This document shows, piece after piece, positions 1 through 7,274 of a stretch of 20,020 nucleotides of DNA (position 1 is the stretch's first letter; every line of letters starts with the position of its first letter). The translations under genes were made by a program, and so were the position numbers. Location of the stretch: positions 1 to 20,020 of IMG/VR virus record IMGVR_UViG_3300031974_000702, one strand, 5' to 3'. The DNA comes from a virus. The notes under the pieces were generated by a model. That model searched no databases. It saw only the letters and a program-made list of their open reading frames with translations, and had not been told where the DNA came from.

Positions 1-615
1 GTGGTTAGTAATATATTCTTTTCCCTTTGGTCCAGTCCAGTGAATGACTTTCTTGTTTGGGCTGTCTTTACCTTTATTTAGTGATATCCTCAACCACTGA
101 TATTCTTGTGGTAGTTCTATTATCTGTTCATGTGGTTTGGTGTGTATCAACTCGTATAGTGCCTCTTGGTCACCTCTCACGCCATCATTCTGTTGTAATC
201 TCATGTCCCATTGTGTTAATAGACTTGGTCTATCGTTCACACATATAACACCTGTCGCCCACCAGTTACCTCGAACCCAGTCTCTCGTCAGTCCTATCAT
301 GCCTGGTGGCACCAAATCAAATGCGTCTGATATATCAGTTAATATCTGACAATCTACATCTAACCACATCACCCTCTTCTCTGGTGCGTTGATGACACAA
401 TGTAACTTATGAAACCAACCAGAGATGGTATGTTTTGGTAAGTCCTCACTAAACCATACGTCTGGATATTTCTCTATTAATCGTTGTTTGTTCTCAGGTG
501 TCATACCCAAGTCCCAGACACCAATACGTTCCTTGTCGTGGTGTCTCAGAGCATTATCTAACCACCAATCTAGTAGGTTCTCTAATCTAAAATCAACGCC
601 TGTTAGTATCATCAT
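1..615 (-). CDS. Glycosyltransferase-like protein, 3' part cut off by window edge
   Basis: The minus frame from 615 stays open to base 1, giving 205 residues of an incomplete protein. It reads like a GT8/GT32-type sugar-nucleotide transferase. There is a DxD motif in the stretch VMWLDVDCQI (about residues 98-107), followed by GDQEALYE (about 143-150) and an HWTG motif (about 192-195), the usual order in this fold: metal and nucleotide-sugar binding first, acceptor side later. The start is ambiguous: ATGATG at 615 and 612 follows AGGAAAG, and spacing favours 612. It overlaps the 3' end of the upstream nuclease gene by about 20 bases. T4-like phages use such enzymes to modify DNA, host surface glycans or virion glycoproteins; nothing here tells which. 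The family call comes from motifs only. Confidence 0.7.
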   Translation of the reverse strand, partial: MMILTGVDFRLENLLDWWLDNALRHHDKERIGVWDLGMTPENKQRLIEKYPDVWFSEDLPKHTISGWFHKLHCVINAPEKRVMWLDVDCQILTDISDAFDLVPPGMIGLTRDWVRGNWWATGVICVNDRPSLLTQWDMRLQQNDGVRGDQEALYELIHTKPHEQIIELPQEYQWLRISLNKGKDSPNKKVIHWTGPKGKEYITNH

Positions 616-946
616 CTTTCCTATTCAATAATATAAATGCTTCCAAATCAACTACGGCAAGTGGTTTGTGGTGATTTCGTTTGATGACCGCAAGTGGTTC
701 ATAACCCTTACAGTTTTCCTCCGCTTGTTTGTATGCCTTCCATATGTTTAGTGCCTCTTGGTTCTTACACTCAATGGAATATGGAAATAGATTTCTGGCT
801 GCTTTCGCCATAATCAAGTCTTCTCCACCCGCACCCATACTACGACTTTCAATATCTTCTGGGTCTATCTGTAGGTGTTCGATAAGTAATTCTCTTACCT
901 TCTTTTGTAGGTTTCTACCCTTCGCCTTCGCTGAACTCGTCTTCAT
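593..946 (-). CDS. PDDEXK-type endonuclease (Holliday-junction-resolvase-like)
   Basis: A 117-residue protein with the signature of small phage PDDEXK nucleases: a basic N-terminal helix, then SRSMGAGGEDLIM (about 35-47) supplying the metal-binding Asp43, then SIECKN (57-62) supplying the E-x-K pair Glu59/Lys61, then a Gln/Glu helix. This core is found in Holliday-junction resolvase-like and related endonucleases that cut branched or damaged DNA in a Mg-dependent way. Its place at the end of the primase-nrdA-nrdB cluster fits a role in replication or recombination. It overlaps the zinc-ribbon gene upstream by 32 bases and the glycosyltransferase downstream by about 20. Nuclease fold is quite likely; the exact substrate is unknown. 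Confidence 0.7.
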   Translation of the reverse strand: MKTSSAKAKGRNLQKKVRELLIEHLQIDPEDIESRSMGAGGEDLIMAKAARNLFPYSIECKNQEALNIWKAYKQAEENCKGYEPLAVIKRNHHKPLAVVDLEAFILLNRKDDDTNRR

Positions 947-1058
947 CTAATTCTCCATCATTATGTAATGCTTCACCGCAACATGGACAAAACTTTACAG
1001 GCAATTCGTTATATACTTTTATCTTCACCTCTGCCTCGCAATTATCACATATTATCAT
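915..1058 (-). CDS. Zinc-ribbon microprotein, 47 aa
   Basis: A short gene of 47 residues, read directly from the sequence. It opens with MIICDNCEAEV and has a second knuckle KFCPCCGEA, so Cys4, Cys7, Cys24 and Cys27 form a C-x2-C ... C-x2-C zinc ribbon. The tail is strongly acidic (GELDEDEFSEGEG). Its ATG shares the ATGA overlap with the nrdB stop codon, and its last 32 bases overlap the start of the nuclease gene, which argues that it is translated as part of the cluster. Small zinc ribbons of this kind are common in T4-like marine phages; a role as an adaptor for RNA polymerase or another protein is a guess. No function is assigned. Confidence 0.75.
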   Translation of the reverse strand: MIICDNCEAEVKIKVYNELPVKFCPCCGEALHNDGELDEDEFSEGEG

Positions 1059-2170
1059 AAAGCGAAACCTTTGAAACTGTCTTTCTCAACATCTTGTTTA
1101 ATCCCTCCCACAACATAGGATTCAATCTCTGTCTCCTGTGGTGCGTTTTGTAAACCCTTACTATTTAGCCAGTGTTCTGTCCATGGTAATGGGTTCTGGT
1201 TTTTAGGTTGGTCGTATATTGGATCAAGTCCAATCGCCCTCATTCTCTTGTTGGCGATAAACTCAACGTAGTTATGTAGTAACTTATCATTCAGTCCAAT
1301 CATACTTCCATCTTTGAATAGGTAGTTTGCCCAATTCTTCTCTTGTTCAACACAATCTTTATACATCTGGATAACGTTAGGTTTTTCTTCTTCTATAACT
1401 TCTAACATCTCTTTATCTTTCTCATGGTTCATGTAATTCTTAATTATGTGTTGACTTACTGCGAGGTGTTGACTCTCGTCCCTGGCAATCAATGATATAA
1501 TCTTCGCACTACCTTCCATTAATTTTAATTCACCAAAAGCAAAACTACAAGCGAATGAAACATAGAAACGGACACCTTCTAAGATGTTAACGTTGATGAG
1601 TGTTCTCCAGAGTTTTCTCTTTAACTCTTTCGTGTTGATACCCTGGACTTCTCCATCAAGTAACCATCTCTGTCCGTCATTGATTAATTCGTCATATGTC
1701 TTCGTTACTGCCTCTGCTCTCTCTGTGATATACTTATCTGTCAAAATTTTGTCGAAAACGTCTGACGGATTTGAATATACGTTCTTAATGATGTATGTAT
1801 AAGACCTGGAGTGGATAGATTCCATGAAGTCCCATATCAATATACAACTCTCTAACTCTGGTAGTGAACAGAATGGTAGGAATGCCAGACATGGACCACG
1901 ACCCTGTACACTATCTAATAGTGTTTGATATCGTAGGTTAGATGTGAAGATATGTTTCTGTTCTGGTCGTAAATCTTGCCAGTCATTTCTATCTTTCTGT
2001 AGAGATACCTCTTCCGGTCTCCAGAATAGACCCAGTTGATGTTGAGTAAGTTTATCAAAGATAGGATACTTGTATGTATCAAATCTCTGTACGGCATTGT
2101 CCTCTCCAAAAAACATAGGTTGTTTTGTGAAATCTATGTTTGCGTTTTTATTATATACACTCTTACTCAT
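1055..2170 (-). CDS. nrdB: Ribonucleoside-diphosphate reductase class Ia, small (beta) subunit
   Basis: 371 residues, full length for NrdB. It holds the diferric centre and tyrosyl radical used by NrdA to reduce ribonucleotides. All expected iron ligands and the radical site are visible: Asp86 (LLDSVQG), Glu117 and His120 (ESIHSRSYTY), radical Tyr124, Glu198 (ILEGVRF), Glu232 and His235 (ARDESQH). Tyr352 near the C terminus fits the residue relaying the radical to the large subunit, and the acidic/hydrophobic tail (EKDSFKGFAL) is the usual NrdA-docking peptide. AAGGGATAAAA precedes the ATG. Two unrelated genes separate it from nrdA, which is unusual. The start overlaps the end of the ATE-like gene by 8 bases. 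The enzyme should be active and supplies deoxynucleotides for phage DNA. Confidence 0.97.
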   Translation of the reverse strand: MSKSVYNKNANIDFTKQPMFFGEDNAVQRFDTYKYPIFDKLTQHQLGLFWRPEEVSLQKDRNDWQDLRPEQKHIFTSNLRYQTLLDSVQGRGPCLAFLPFCSLPELESCILIWDFMESIHSRSYTYIIKNVYSNPSDVFDKILTDKYITERAEAVTKTYDELINDGQRWLLDGEVQGINTKELKRKLWRTLINVNILEGVRFYVSFACSFAFGELKLMEGSAKIISLIARDESQHLAVSQHIIKNYMNHEKDKEMLEVIEEEKPNVIQMYKDCVEQEKNWANYLFKDGSMIGLNDKLLHNYVEFIANKRMRAIGLDPIYDQPKNQNPLPWTEHWLNSKGLQNAPQETEIESYVVGGIKQDVEKDSFKGFAL

Positions 2171-2912
2171 TTTTATCCCTTTCTTTGTAATAGTCTTTTT
2201 GACGATAATATAAATCTCTTAGACTTTCTATATCGCTATCTTTGTTTAGTAAATTTCTAAACAACTCTTTATCTCTACTCCATTTTCTGCCAGTCCACCA
2301 CTCAAAACCATTATAGTGTGACTTGTATTCACATACCCGTTCATAAGCATATGAAGAATAATAGTATTGGAACCTCATGCCCCTATACATCTCACACTCA
2401 AAATTCTGAGCGAATGTGCCTAAATTTAATTCAGGCATTTCATAGTCCCAAGCGAACTCGCCCGCAACTACACTTTCCTTATATCTCGTTAGTTGAGTAT
2501 AGCCAATTATCTTATCATCGTACCAGTAGATAAAATAATCTTTATCGCCATATGGTTTATCAACTAACTCACTTCCGTGGTCATCATAACCCTTGTGTTT
2601 ACAATATTTCTCGTATATCTTATCACACTCTTTCTGCCAGGGATTATCATCTGGATAATATCTGCCAGTAATATCTTTCTTCATGTATTGTCTATGTTTC
2701 TTCTTCACAGAAAATTCATCTAATACAATTCTTGTTGTCCTTGCCTGTATCCATAGTTGGTCGTCCGTGCGATAAAAAAAGGCATCCATAGGTGTCCAAC
2801 CTAATGATAATGCCTTGTCTTCTTCGTTCTTATCAACCTCCGCTAACGCAAGTCCGTATATTATATCATACTGGGTTGTGTTACCGTAAATATGGTCATA
2901 AAATATCTTCAT
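2163..2912 (-). CDS. Arginyl-tRNA-protein transferase-like (ATE/GNAT fold) protein
   Basis: 249 residues. The C-terminal half resembles the catalytic domain of arginyl/leucyl-tRNA-protein transferases, a GNAT-fold family that adds an amino acid to protein N termini. Seen in order: a basic stretch KKKHRQYMKK (70-79) like the family's S-R-x-x-R-R region; a beta strand pair YFIYWYDDKIIGYTQL (126-141); and LGTFAQNFECEMYRGMRF (164-181), YYYSSYAY (183-190) and YKSHYNGFEWWTG (196-208). These match the family order LG-alpha helix-YxYxGY-YKxxFxxxE. The N-terminal Cys cluster of true ATE enzymes is not evident, so it may be a GNAT acyltransferase with another substrate. It sits between nrdA/unknown and nrdB with 17- and 8-base overlaps. 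Fold assignment is inference from patterns; function is open. Confidence 0.5.
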   Translation of the reverse strand: MKIFYDHIYGNTTQYDIIYGLALAEVDKNEEDKALSLGWTPMDAFFYRTDDQLWIQARTTRIVLDEFSVKKKHRQYMKKDITGRYYPDDNPWQKECDKIYEKYCKHKGYDDHGSELVDKPYGDKDYFIYWYDDKIIGYTQLTRYKESVVAGEFAWDYEMPELNLGTFAQNFECEMYRGMRFQYYYSSYAYERVCEYKSHYNGFEWWTGRKWSRDKELFRNLLNKDSDIESLRDLYYRQKDYYKERDKNE

Positions 2913-3606
2913 CTTTATTCTTTTTATTTACAGGTCCTATTTGTGTCTCCTCTTCGTTGTTATACTGTTCTTTAGTCTCACGTTCCCATTGTGTGAAATA
3001 ACTATCGTCTGTGATACTATCCTCTCTGGTATTCTCAACCGTATAGAAGTTTTGGTCTATGAGATAACCAGGGTTACCATCTAAACGTTTCTCCATAAAT
3101 GCGTCATCGTACCATATCGTTCTATTGTTTGGATATGCGAAGAAATTACCATCGTCCATCCTAAACATATGGGCGCACTTATGCTCTGGGTCCTCACTAA
3201 AGTTTGTGTCTAACATACCCGCTTTATCTTCCCAACCAAAATCAATGGTGAACATATAGGTACCTTTTCTCTTTGTACCGTGCCAATCAACTAACTCTGC
3301 TCGACAATTTGCCAATCTATTTCTTCTCTGTACGTTAACATAACTACTGAAACAATCCCAGTACATATGAATATTCAAAGGATATATTGGTGCGTCTTTC
3401 TTCCATACAAAAGCATTGATAGGTCTTCTCGTCCAGTTTACACCATTTGGTAGTAGGCACTCAAATAATATTGCCCTACGTTCCATACAGTTGACGGTAT
3501 GTATATCTGAGAATGTGAACTCACCATGACCCTTCGTGTGATTGTAGAGATACTCGTTTCTTATGTAACCACTAAATGGTGGTATGTTATGATTTAAGTA
3601 TGCCAT
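2896..3606 (-). CDS. Conserved hypothetical protein next to nrdA
   Basis: 236 residues starting MAYLNHNIPPF. This start is chosen because its ATG forms a TAATG junction with the nrdA stop; a start four codons further upstream would lie inside nrdA. The protein is rich in Trp, Tyr, Phe and Asn with beta-strand-like stretches (AILFECLLPNGVNWTRRPINAFVW, about 45-68, and TYMFTIDFGWED, about 116-127) and ends in a low-complexity Glu/Asn/Lys tail. There is no signal peptide or membrane segment, and I see no catalytic motif. From memory, similar proteins occur beside nrd genes in T4-like cyanophages, which suggests a role in nucleotide or DNA metabolism, but that is only context. Function unknown. 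Confidence 0.8.
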   Translation of the reverse strand: MAYLNHNIPPFSGYIRNEYLYNHTKGHGEFTFSDIHTVNCMERRAILFECLLPNGVNWTRRPINAFVWKKDAPIYPLNIHMYWDCFSSYVNVQRRNRLANCRAELVDWHGTKRKGTYMFTIDFGWEDKAGMLDTNFSEDPEHKCAHMFRMDDGNFFAYPNNRTIWYDDAFMEKRLDGNPGYLIDQNFYTVENTREDSITDDSYFTQWERETKEQYNNEEETQIGPVNKKNKDEDIL

Positions 3607-5924
3607 TATATCGCACAAGCCTCACAATATTCTTCGTATTCCTCGTTTGAATTAAACTCACTTCTTGGTTTTAATTCATTCTCAGGTCCTCCAATACCAT
3701 GTGCGGGTTCATCATCGTTCTTGCCGTCATATGTATTCTGATAGTAAGAAGTCTTCCAACCCATCTTGTATGTGGTCAGTAGGTCTCTCGCCATCACAGA
3801 TACTGGCACTTGATTACCCTCATACTGTTCTGGATTATATGACCAGTTACCAGAGATGGCTTGGTCAAAATACTTTTGCATTACTGCGACCACGTTGATG
3901 TAACCCTCGTTGCCCCTCATATCCCAAAGTAATGTGTAGTGATTTTTGAGATTAGGGTAACCTGGCACTATTTGTTTGAGTGGTCCTTTTTTTGATTTCT
4001 TAACGGACAGGTAGTCACGCGGCGGTTCAATACCATTTGTTTCGTTACACACAACAGATGAACTTTCGCTTGGCATTTGGGCTGATAACGTGGAGTGTCG
4101 TAACCCGTGTTCCTTGATATCCTGTCTAATAGTATTCCAATCATAAGTTAGTTTCCTCTTAACGATACTATCGACATCTTTCTTGTAGGTGTCGATTGGT
4201 AGTATTCCATCAGAATATTTAGTTCTATCAAACTTATCACAAGCGCCTTTCTCTTTGGCCAATGCGTTAGATGATTTGAGTAGGAAGTATTGGAATGCCT
4301 CTGTCCACTCGTCCAGTAGTCTCCAAGCGTCTGGTGTGTCGTATTTTACTTTGTTTTTCGCCAGAAAGTGTGCCAGTCCAATGTAACCAATACCCAGACT
4401 TCTTCTCGCTTTCGTTGATATCTCTGCGGCCTTGACTGGATAATTTTGTAGGTCGATGAGTTCTTCTAACCCTCTCACAGATAGGTCACATAGGTTCTCT
4501 AGGTCTTCTTTCTGTTTGACGGCACCTAAGTTTATCGCACTTAGAATACAAAGAGCAATCTCACCTGATCCATCAATGTGTTGTAGTGGATCTGTTGGTA
4601 GTGTAATCTCCTGACATAGGTTGGACATATACACATGGTCTTTGAAACTTGAATGTGTGTTGACGTGGTCTATATTCATTATATAGATACGACCAGTCTC
4701 CGCCCTCTCTTTCAGAATGGCCATGAAAAGGTCTTGAGCCTTAACTTTCTTCTTCTTAATCTTCGTAGAGCGTTCATACTTTTCGTATAACACATCAAAC
4801 TCAGGTGTGCCATACTTATCATAGAGACCGGGACAGTCATGAGGAGAAAAAAGGGAAATATCATCATTATTAATAAAGCGCTGATAAAATAATTGAGATA
4901 TCTGTATTGAGTAATCAAGTTTTCTAACACGGTTATCCTCAGTCCCTTTGTTGTTCTTTAATACGATAATGTCTTCTATCTCTTGGTGCCAAATAGGAAA
5001 GTGAACAGTTGCTGACCCGCCTCGTACACCGTTTTGAGTACAGCACTTAACAGTTGCTTCGAACTTTTTAAGAAACGGGATAACCCCGGTGTGTTGGACT
5101 TCCCCTCCACGTATTCTACTATTGATTCCCCGGATTCTTCCAGCATTGATACCAATGCCTGCCCTCTGGGAGACATAACGTCCAATAGCCATGTCGCTAG
5201 AAAAAATACTTGGAAGAGTATCATCACTATCGACCAAGACACAACTAGCAAACTGGCGAAGAGGAGTACGAACCCCAGCCATAACAGGTGTTGGAATGTT
5301 AATAAGATGTTGTGAAATAGCGTTGTAGTATTTTTTGACATAACTTAATCTCTTCTCCGTATCGTAATTACGAAACAATGTTGCCGCAATCATCATGTAC
5401 ATATACTGTGGTGTCTCAAAGATATCACCCGTACTTCTATCTTGTACCAAGTATTTATCAACAACCTGTCTCAAACCAGCGTAAGAGAATAGATAATCCC
5501 TATCATGTTTAATCATTTCATTCATGGATTCTATCTCATGTGGATCATACCAAGATAGTATCTCTGGGTCATATACACCCTTCTCTATACAGTTAGAGAT
5601 ATGTACCTTCAAATGTGGGTGCTCCCATAATCTATGATGGAGAGATTTTCTCAAACTAAAGAGAAGCAAACGAGCAGCCACATATTGATAGTTGGGATTC
5701 TCCAGTGTTATCAGGTCAGAAGCAGATTTAATTAATATTTGTTGTATTTCGTCCGTTGTGATACCATCGTAGAATTGTAACCCACTCGACATTTCTACTT
5801 GGGATTCTGATACACCAGATAGGTTCTCACAGGCATAATGTACCATGCTGTGAATTTTTTGTATATCCAGAGGTTCGAGGCCCCTACCATTTCTTTTTTT
5901 AACGTTAATAGTCTCGGGCGACAT
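3606..5924 (-). CDS. nrdA: Ribonucleoside-diphosphate reductase class Ia, large (alpha) subunit
   Basis: About 772 residues, normal for NrdA. It reduces ribonucleoside diphosphates with NrdB. Residue numbers here count from the upstream Met. An N-terminal ATP-cone (about 7-75) suggests dATP/ATP activity control. Cys229 (FASCVLVDSDD) and Cys460 (ALCILSAINLGAV) are the redox pair. SNLCQEITLPT supplies the catalytic Asn436, Cys438 and Glu440. Tyr728-Tyr729 (TSYYQN) continue the radical path, and the tail CEACAI holds the Cys768/Cys771 pair that takes electrons from a glutaredoxin or thioredoxin. No glutaredoxin gene is seen here, so host or distant phage reductant is implied. Two ATGs occur (5927, 5924). 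The GGAGG directly before them is too close to the first, so 5924 is preferred. It overlaps the primase stop (ATGA). Confidence 0.97.
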   Translation of the reverse strand: MSPETINVKKRNGRGLEPLDIQKIHSMVHYACENLSGVSESQVEMSSGLQFYDGITTDEIQQILIKSASDLITLENPNYQYVAARLLLFSLRKSLHHRLWEHPHLKVHISNCIEKGVYDPEILSWYDPHEIESMNEMIKHDRDYLFSYAGLRQVVDKYLVQDRSTGDIFETPQYMYMMIAATLFRNYDTEKRLSYVKKYYNAISQHLINIPTPVMAGVRTPLRQFASCVLVDSDDTLPSIFSSDMAIGRYVSQRAGIGINAGRIRGINSRIRGGEVQHTGVIPFLKKFEATVKCCTQNGVRGGSATVHFPIWHQEIEDIIVLKNNKGTEDNRVRKLDYSIQISQLFYQRFINNDDISLFSPHDCPGLYDKYGTPEFDVLYEKYERSTKIKKKKVKAQDLFMAILKERAETGRIYIMNIDHVNTHSSFKDHVYMSNLCQEITLPTDPLQHIDGSGEIALCILSAINLGAVKQKEDLENLCDLSVRGLEELIDLQNYPVKAAEISTKARRSLGIGYIGLAHFLAKNKVKYDTPDAWRLLDEWTEAFQYFLLKSSNALAKEKGACDKFDRTKYSDGILPIDTYKKDVDSIVKRKLTYDWNTIRQDIKEHGLRHSTLSAQMPSESSSVVCNETNGIEPPRDYLSVKKSKKGPLKQIVPGYPNLKNHYTLLWDMRGNEGYINVVAVMQKYFDQAISGNWSYNPEQYEGNQVPVSVMARDLLTTYKMGWKTSYYQNTYDGKNDDEPAHGIGGPENELKPRSEFNSNEEYEEYCEACAI

Positions 5925-6904
5925 CATACCTCCTTGTAATTATTTAATTGTTGCTGTGCGGATAATTTTGAAAATGTATTATTATCTATAATAGTTTGTA
6001 TCTCTGCCACACTCATGCCTGCCATGACCATATCATTAATATCTTTGTGTTTCAATGACTTAGGAAAGATACATACTTTTTTATTATTTAAAATTAATTG
6101 TTGTATTTTATCAACGATTTGTTTGTTCCTTGGTTCGTTATCCAAGATATACACAGCGTTGGGTAGATTGATATTCAAGTCTGCCCCTGCGGCCGCGATA
6201 GCATTTGGTAAGAATAGACTATCTATTGGACCCTCTACGACATAAACCTTCTTGTTCACATCTAGTCTATCAAGTCCATATATTCGTCTTTTGTTCTCAT
6301 CTAGTTTTATCGTTATATACCTGGGATCCTCTTTACCAAAAGCACGCCCTTGAAACGCAAACATATTATTGTTCACATCAAAGAAAGGTAGGACGACCCT
6401 AGGGTGATCCACAGAGTTGACTAGACCCTGTTGGAACTTATTTGGTATTAAGGAGTTGACCCAGGCATAAAATTTTGGACAGAAATAGATCCTATCCAAA
6501 AACTCTGTTAGTTGTCTCGTCTTTGTGAATTGATGTGCTGGGTGGTCTTTCTCCAGTTTATCAAATCGTGTGAGACCACTTAAATTTCTATCTGGAAATA
6601 CTACAGGTTTAAAAGTAAACTCTGGTTCTTTCACTTTACCACCTTTGTATTTGGCGATAACATATTCTCTGTATAATTGTGGGTCTATGTGTTCTATCAG
6701 TTTACCAAGAGTGGTACCCTTCGAACAGTTATGGCACTTGAAAAAGTATTCGTTCTTCATAGAGTAAACGAAACCACGTGCCTTAGATTGTTTCTTTTGA
6801 CTATCACCACAATACGGACAACGAAAGTTGTATAGATTGTTAGATTTCTTCTTAAATCTGTCTAGTCTTGGTGATAACGTCAAAAGGTATTGAATGTCAA
6901 CCAT
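5924..6904 (-). CDS. DNA primase, T4 gp61-like (zinc finger plus TOPRIM)
   Basis: 326 residues. It makes RNA primers for lagging-strand synthesis with the replicative helicase. The N terminus has a CPYCGDS knuckle (Cys29, Cys32) paired with CHNC (Cys57, Cys60), the zinc-binding domain that reads the template. The TOPRIM catalytic core is visible: YVVEGPIDSLF (221-231) with Glu224, then YILDNEPRNK (252-261) with the metal-binding Asp255, then a Lys-rich segment ending KDINDM. It is the first gene of the cluster primase-nrdA-...-nrdB, just downstream of a strong promoter. AAAGG lies upstream of the ATG with normal spacing. Length and domain order match the T4 gp61 group rather than bacterial DnaG, which is longer. 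Confidence 0.9.
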   Translation of the reverse strand: MVDIQYLLTLSPRLDRFKKKSNNLYNFRCPYCGDSQKKQSKARGFVYSMKNEYFFKCHNCSKGTTLGKLIEHIDPQLYREYVIAKYKGGKVKEPEFTFKPVVFPDRNLSGLTRFDKLEKDHPAHQFTKTRQLTEFLDRIYFCPKFYAWVNSLIPNKFQQGLVNSVDHPRVVLPFFDVNNNMFAFQGRAFGKEDPRYITIKLDENKRRIYGLDRLDVNKKVYVVEGPIDSLFLPNAIAAAGADLNINLPNAVYILDNEPRNKQIVDKIQQLILNNKKVCIFPKSLKHKDINDMVMAGMSVAEIQTIIDNNTFSKLSAQQQLNNYKEV

Positions 6905-6921
6905 AATTACCTTTCTTAATT

Positions 6922-6959
6922 ATAGTATCTATAATACACCAAAATGGTGTAAAAGTCAA
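6922..6959 (-). promoter_or_regulatory. Sigma70-type promoter for the primase-nrdA-nrdB cluster, with spacer palindrome
   Basis: On the minus strand TTGACT (6959-6954) is followed after exactly 17 bases by TATTAT (6936-6931), a near-consensus -35/-10 pair. Transcription would begin around 6924, about 20 bases before the primase ATG. The spacer holds a perfect 7-base inverted repeat, TACACCA-TTT-TGGTGTA (6951-6935), touching the -10 box, which looks like an operator. A second TATAAT-like element lies at about 6919-6924. It is probably an early or middle promoter read by the unmodified host polymerase. Consensus and spacing are seen; activity is inferred. Confidence 0.75.
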
Positions 6960-6972
6960 GCGTTATTTAAAA

Positions 6973-7140
6973 CTATTTACTCTTGTTATAGAGGTAGTGT
7001 GAGAGCGCAACTTGCCAGTCGCCGCCATACTCGTTCCTAAAATAACGGACAAGATTTGGATCCACATTATCAAAATTATAACCATAATTGACAGGTGAAA
7101 ACCTAAGTGAACTAAAGAAGTTTTGTATGAGTTGTACCAT
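6973..7140 (-). CDS. Small conserved hypothetical protein, 55 aa
   Basis: A 55-residue reading starting MVQLIQNFFSSLRF and ending VALSHYLYNKSK. AAAGGAAAAAA directly before the ATG gives a good ribosome binding site. A longer frame also exists over the same bases (6963-7163), but it lacks a matching ribosome site and reads as an unlikely Ile-rich peptide, whereas this frame has a natural composition with the phrase YFRNEYGGDWQVALSHY. No signal peptide, membrane segment or known motif. Small proteins with this NEYGGDWQVALSHYLY-type ending are, to my memory, common in T4-like marine phages, without known function. It stands alone between the BMP terminator and the primase promoter, so it is probably transcribed from its own AT-rich upstream region. 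Confidence 0.65.
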   Translation of the reverse strand: MVQLIQNFFSSLRFSPVNYGYNFDNVDPNLVRYFRNEYGGDWQVALSHYLYNKSK

Positions 7141-7229
7141 TTTTTTCCTTTCATATTTAACATACTATACTATATAACATGTTTTTATGAAAAAGGACAG
7201 CACTACTTACTTATAGACGCTATGTAGAA
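7141..7229 (-). promoter_or_regulatory. AT-rich leader of the 55-aa gene, possible weak promoter
   Basis: Between the BMP terminator hairpin and the small gene, the minus strand is AT-rich and contains TATAGT (about 7166-7171), about 18 bases downstream of TTTTCA (about 7190-7195). This is a poor match to a sigma70 promoter. No T4 late motif is present. I see no other gene here. Confidence 0.3.
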
Positions 7230-7261
7230 AACGCATAGACTATCTCTAGTATCTATGCGTT
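7230..7261 (-). terminator. Terminator-like hairpin after the BMP gene
   Basis: A perfect 10-base inverted repeat: AACGCATAGA (7230-7239) and TCTATGCGTT (7252-7261), with a 12-base loop. On the minus strand it lies 13 bases after the end of the substrate-binding protein gene and runs straight into TTTTC, as expected of an intrinsic terminator with a short T run. The stem is only moderately GC-rich and the loop is long, so it could instead stabilise the 3' end of the message. Confidence 0.6.
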
Positions 7262-7274
7262 CTTAATATACTAA

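Noticed and set aside
4976-5341. A 121-residue minus-strand frame inside nrdA starting MSKNTTTLFHNI
   Set aside because: It lies wholly within the intact nrdA gene in another frame; hydrophobic composition is that of a shadow.
6963-7163. A 66-residue minus-strand frame over the small gene near 7140
   Set aside because: No good ribosome site, Ile-rich unnatural composition; the 55-residue frame with AAAGGAAAAAA before its ATG explains the same bases better.
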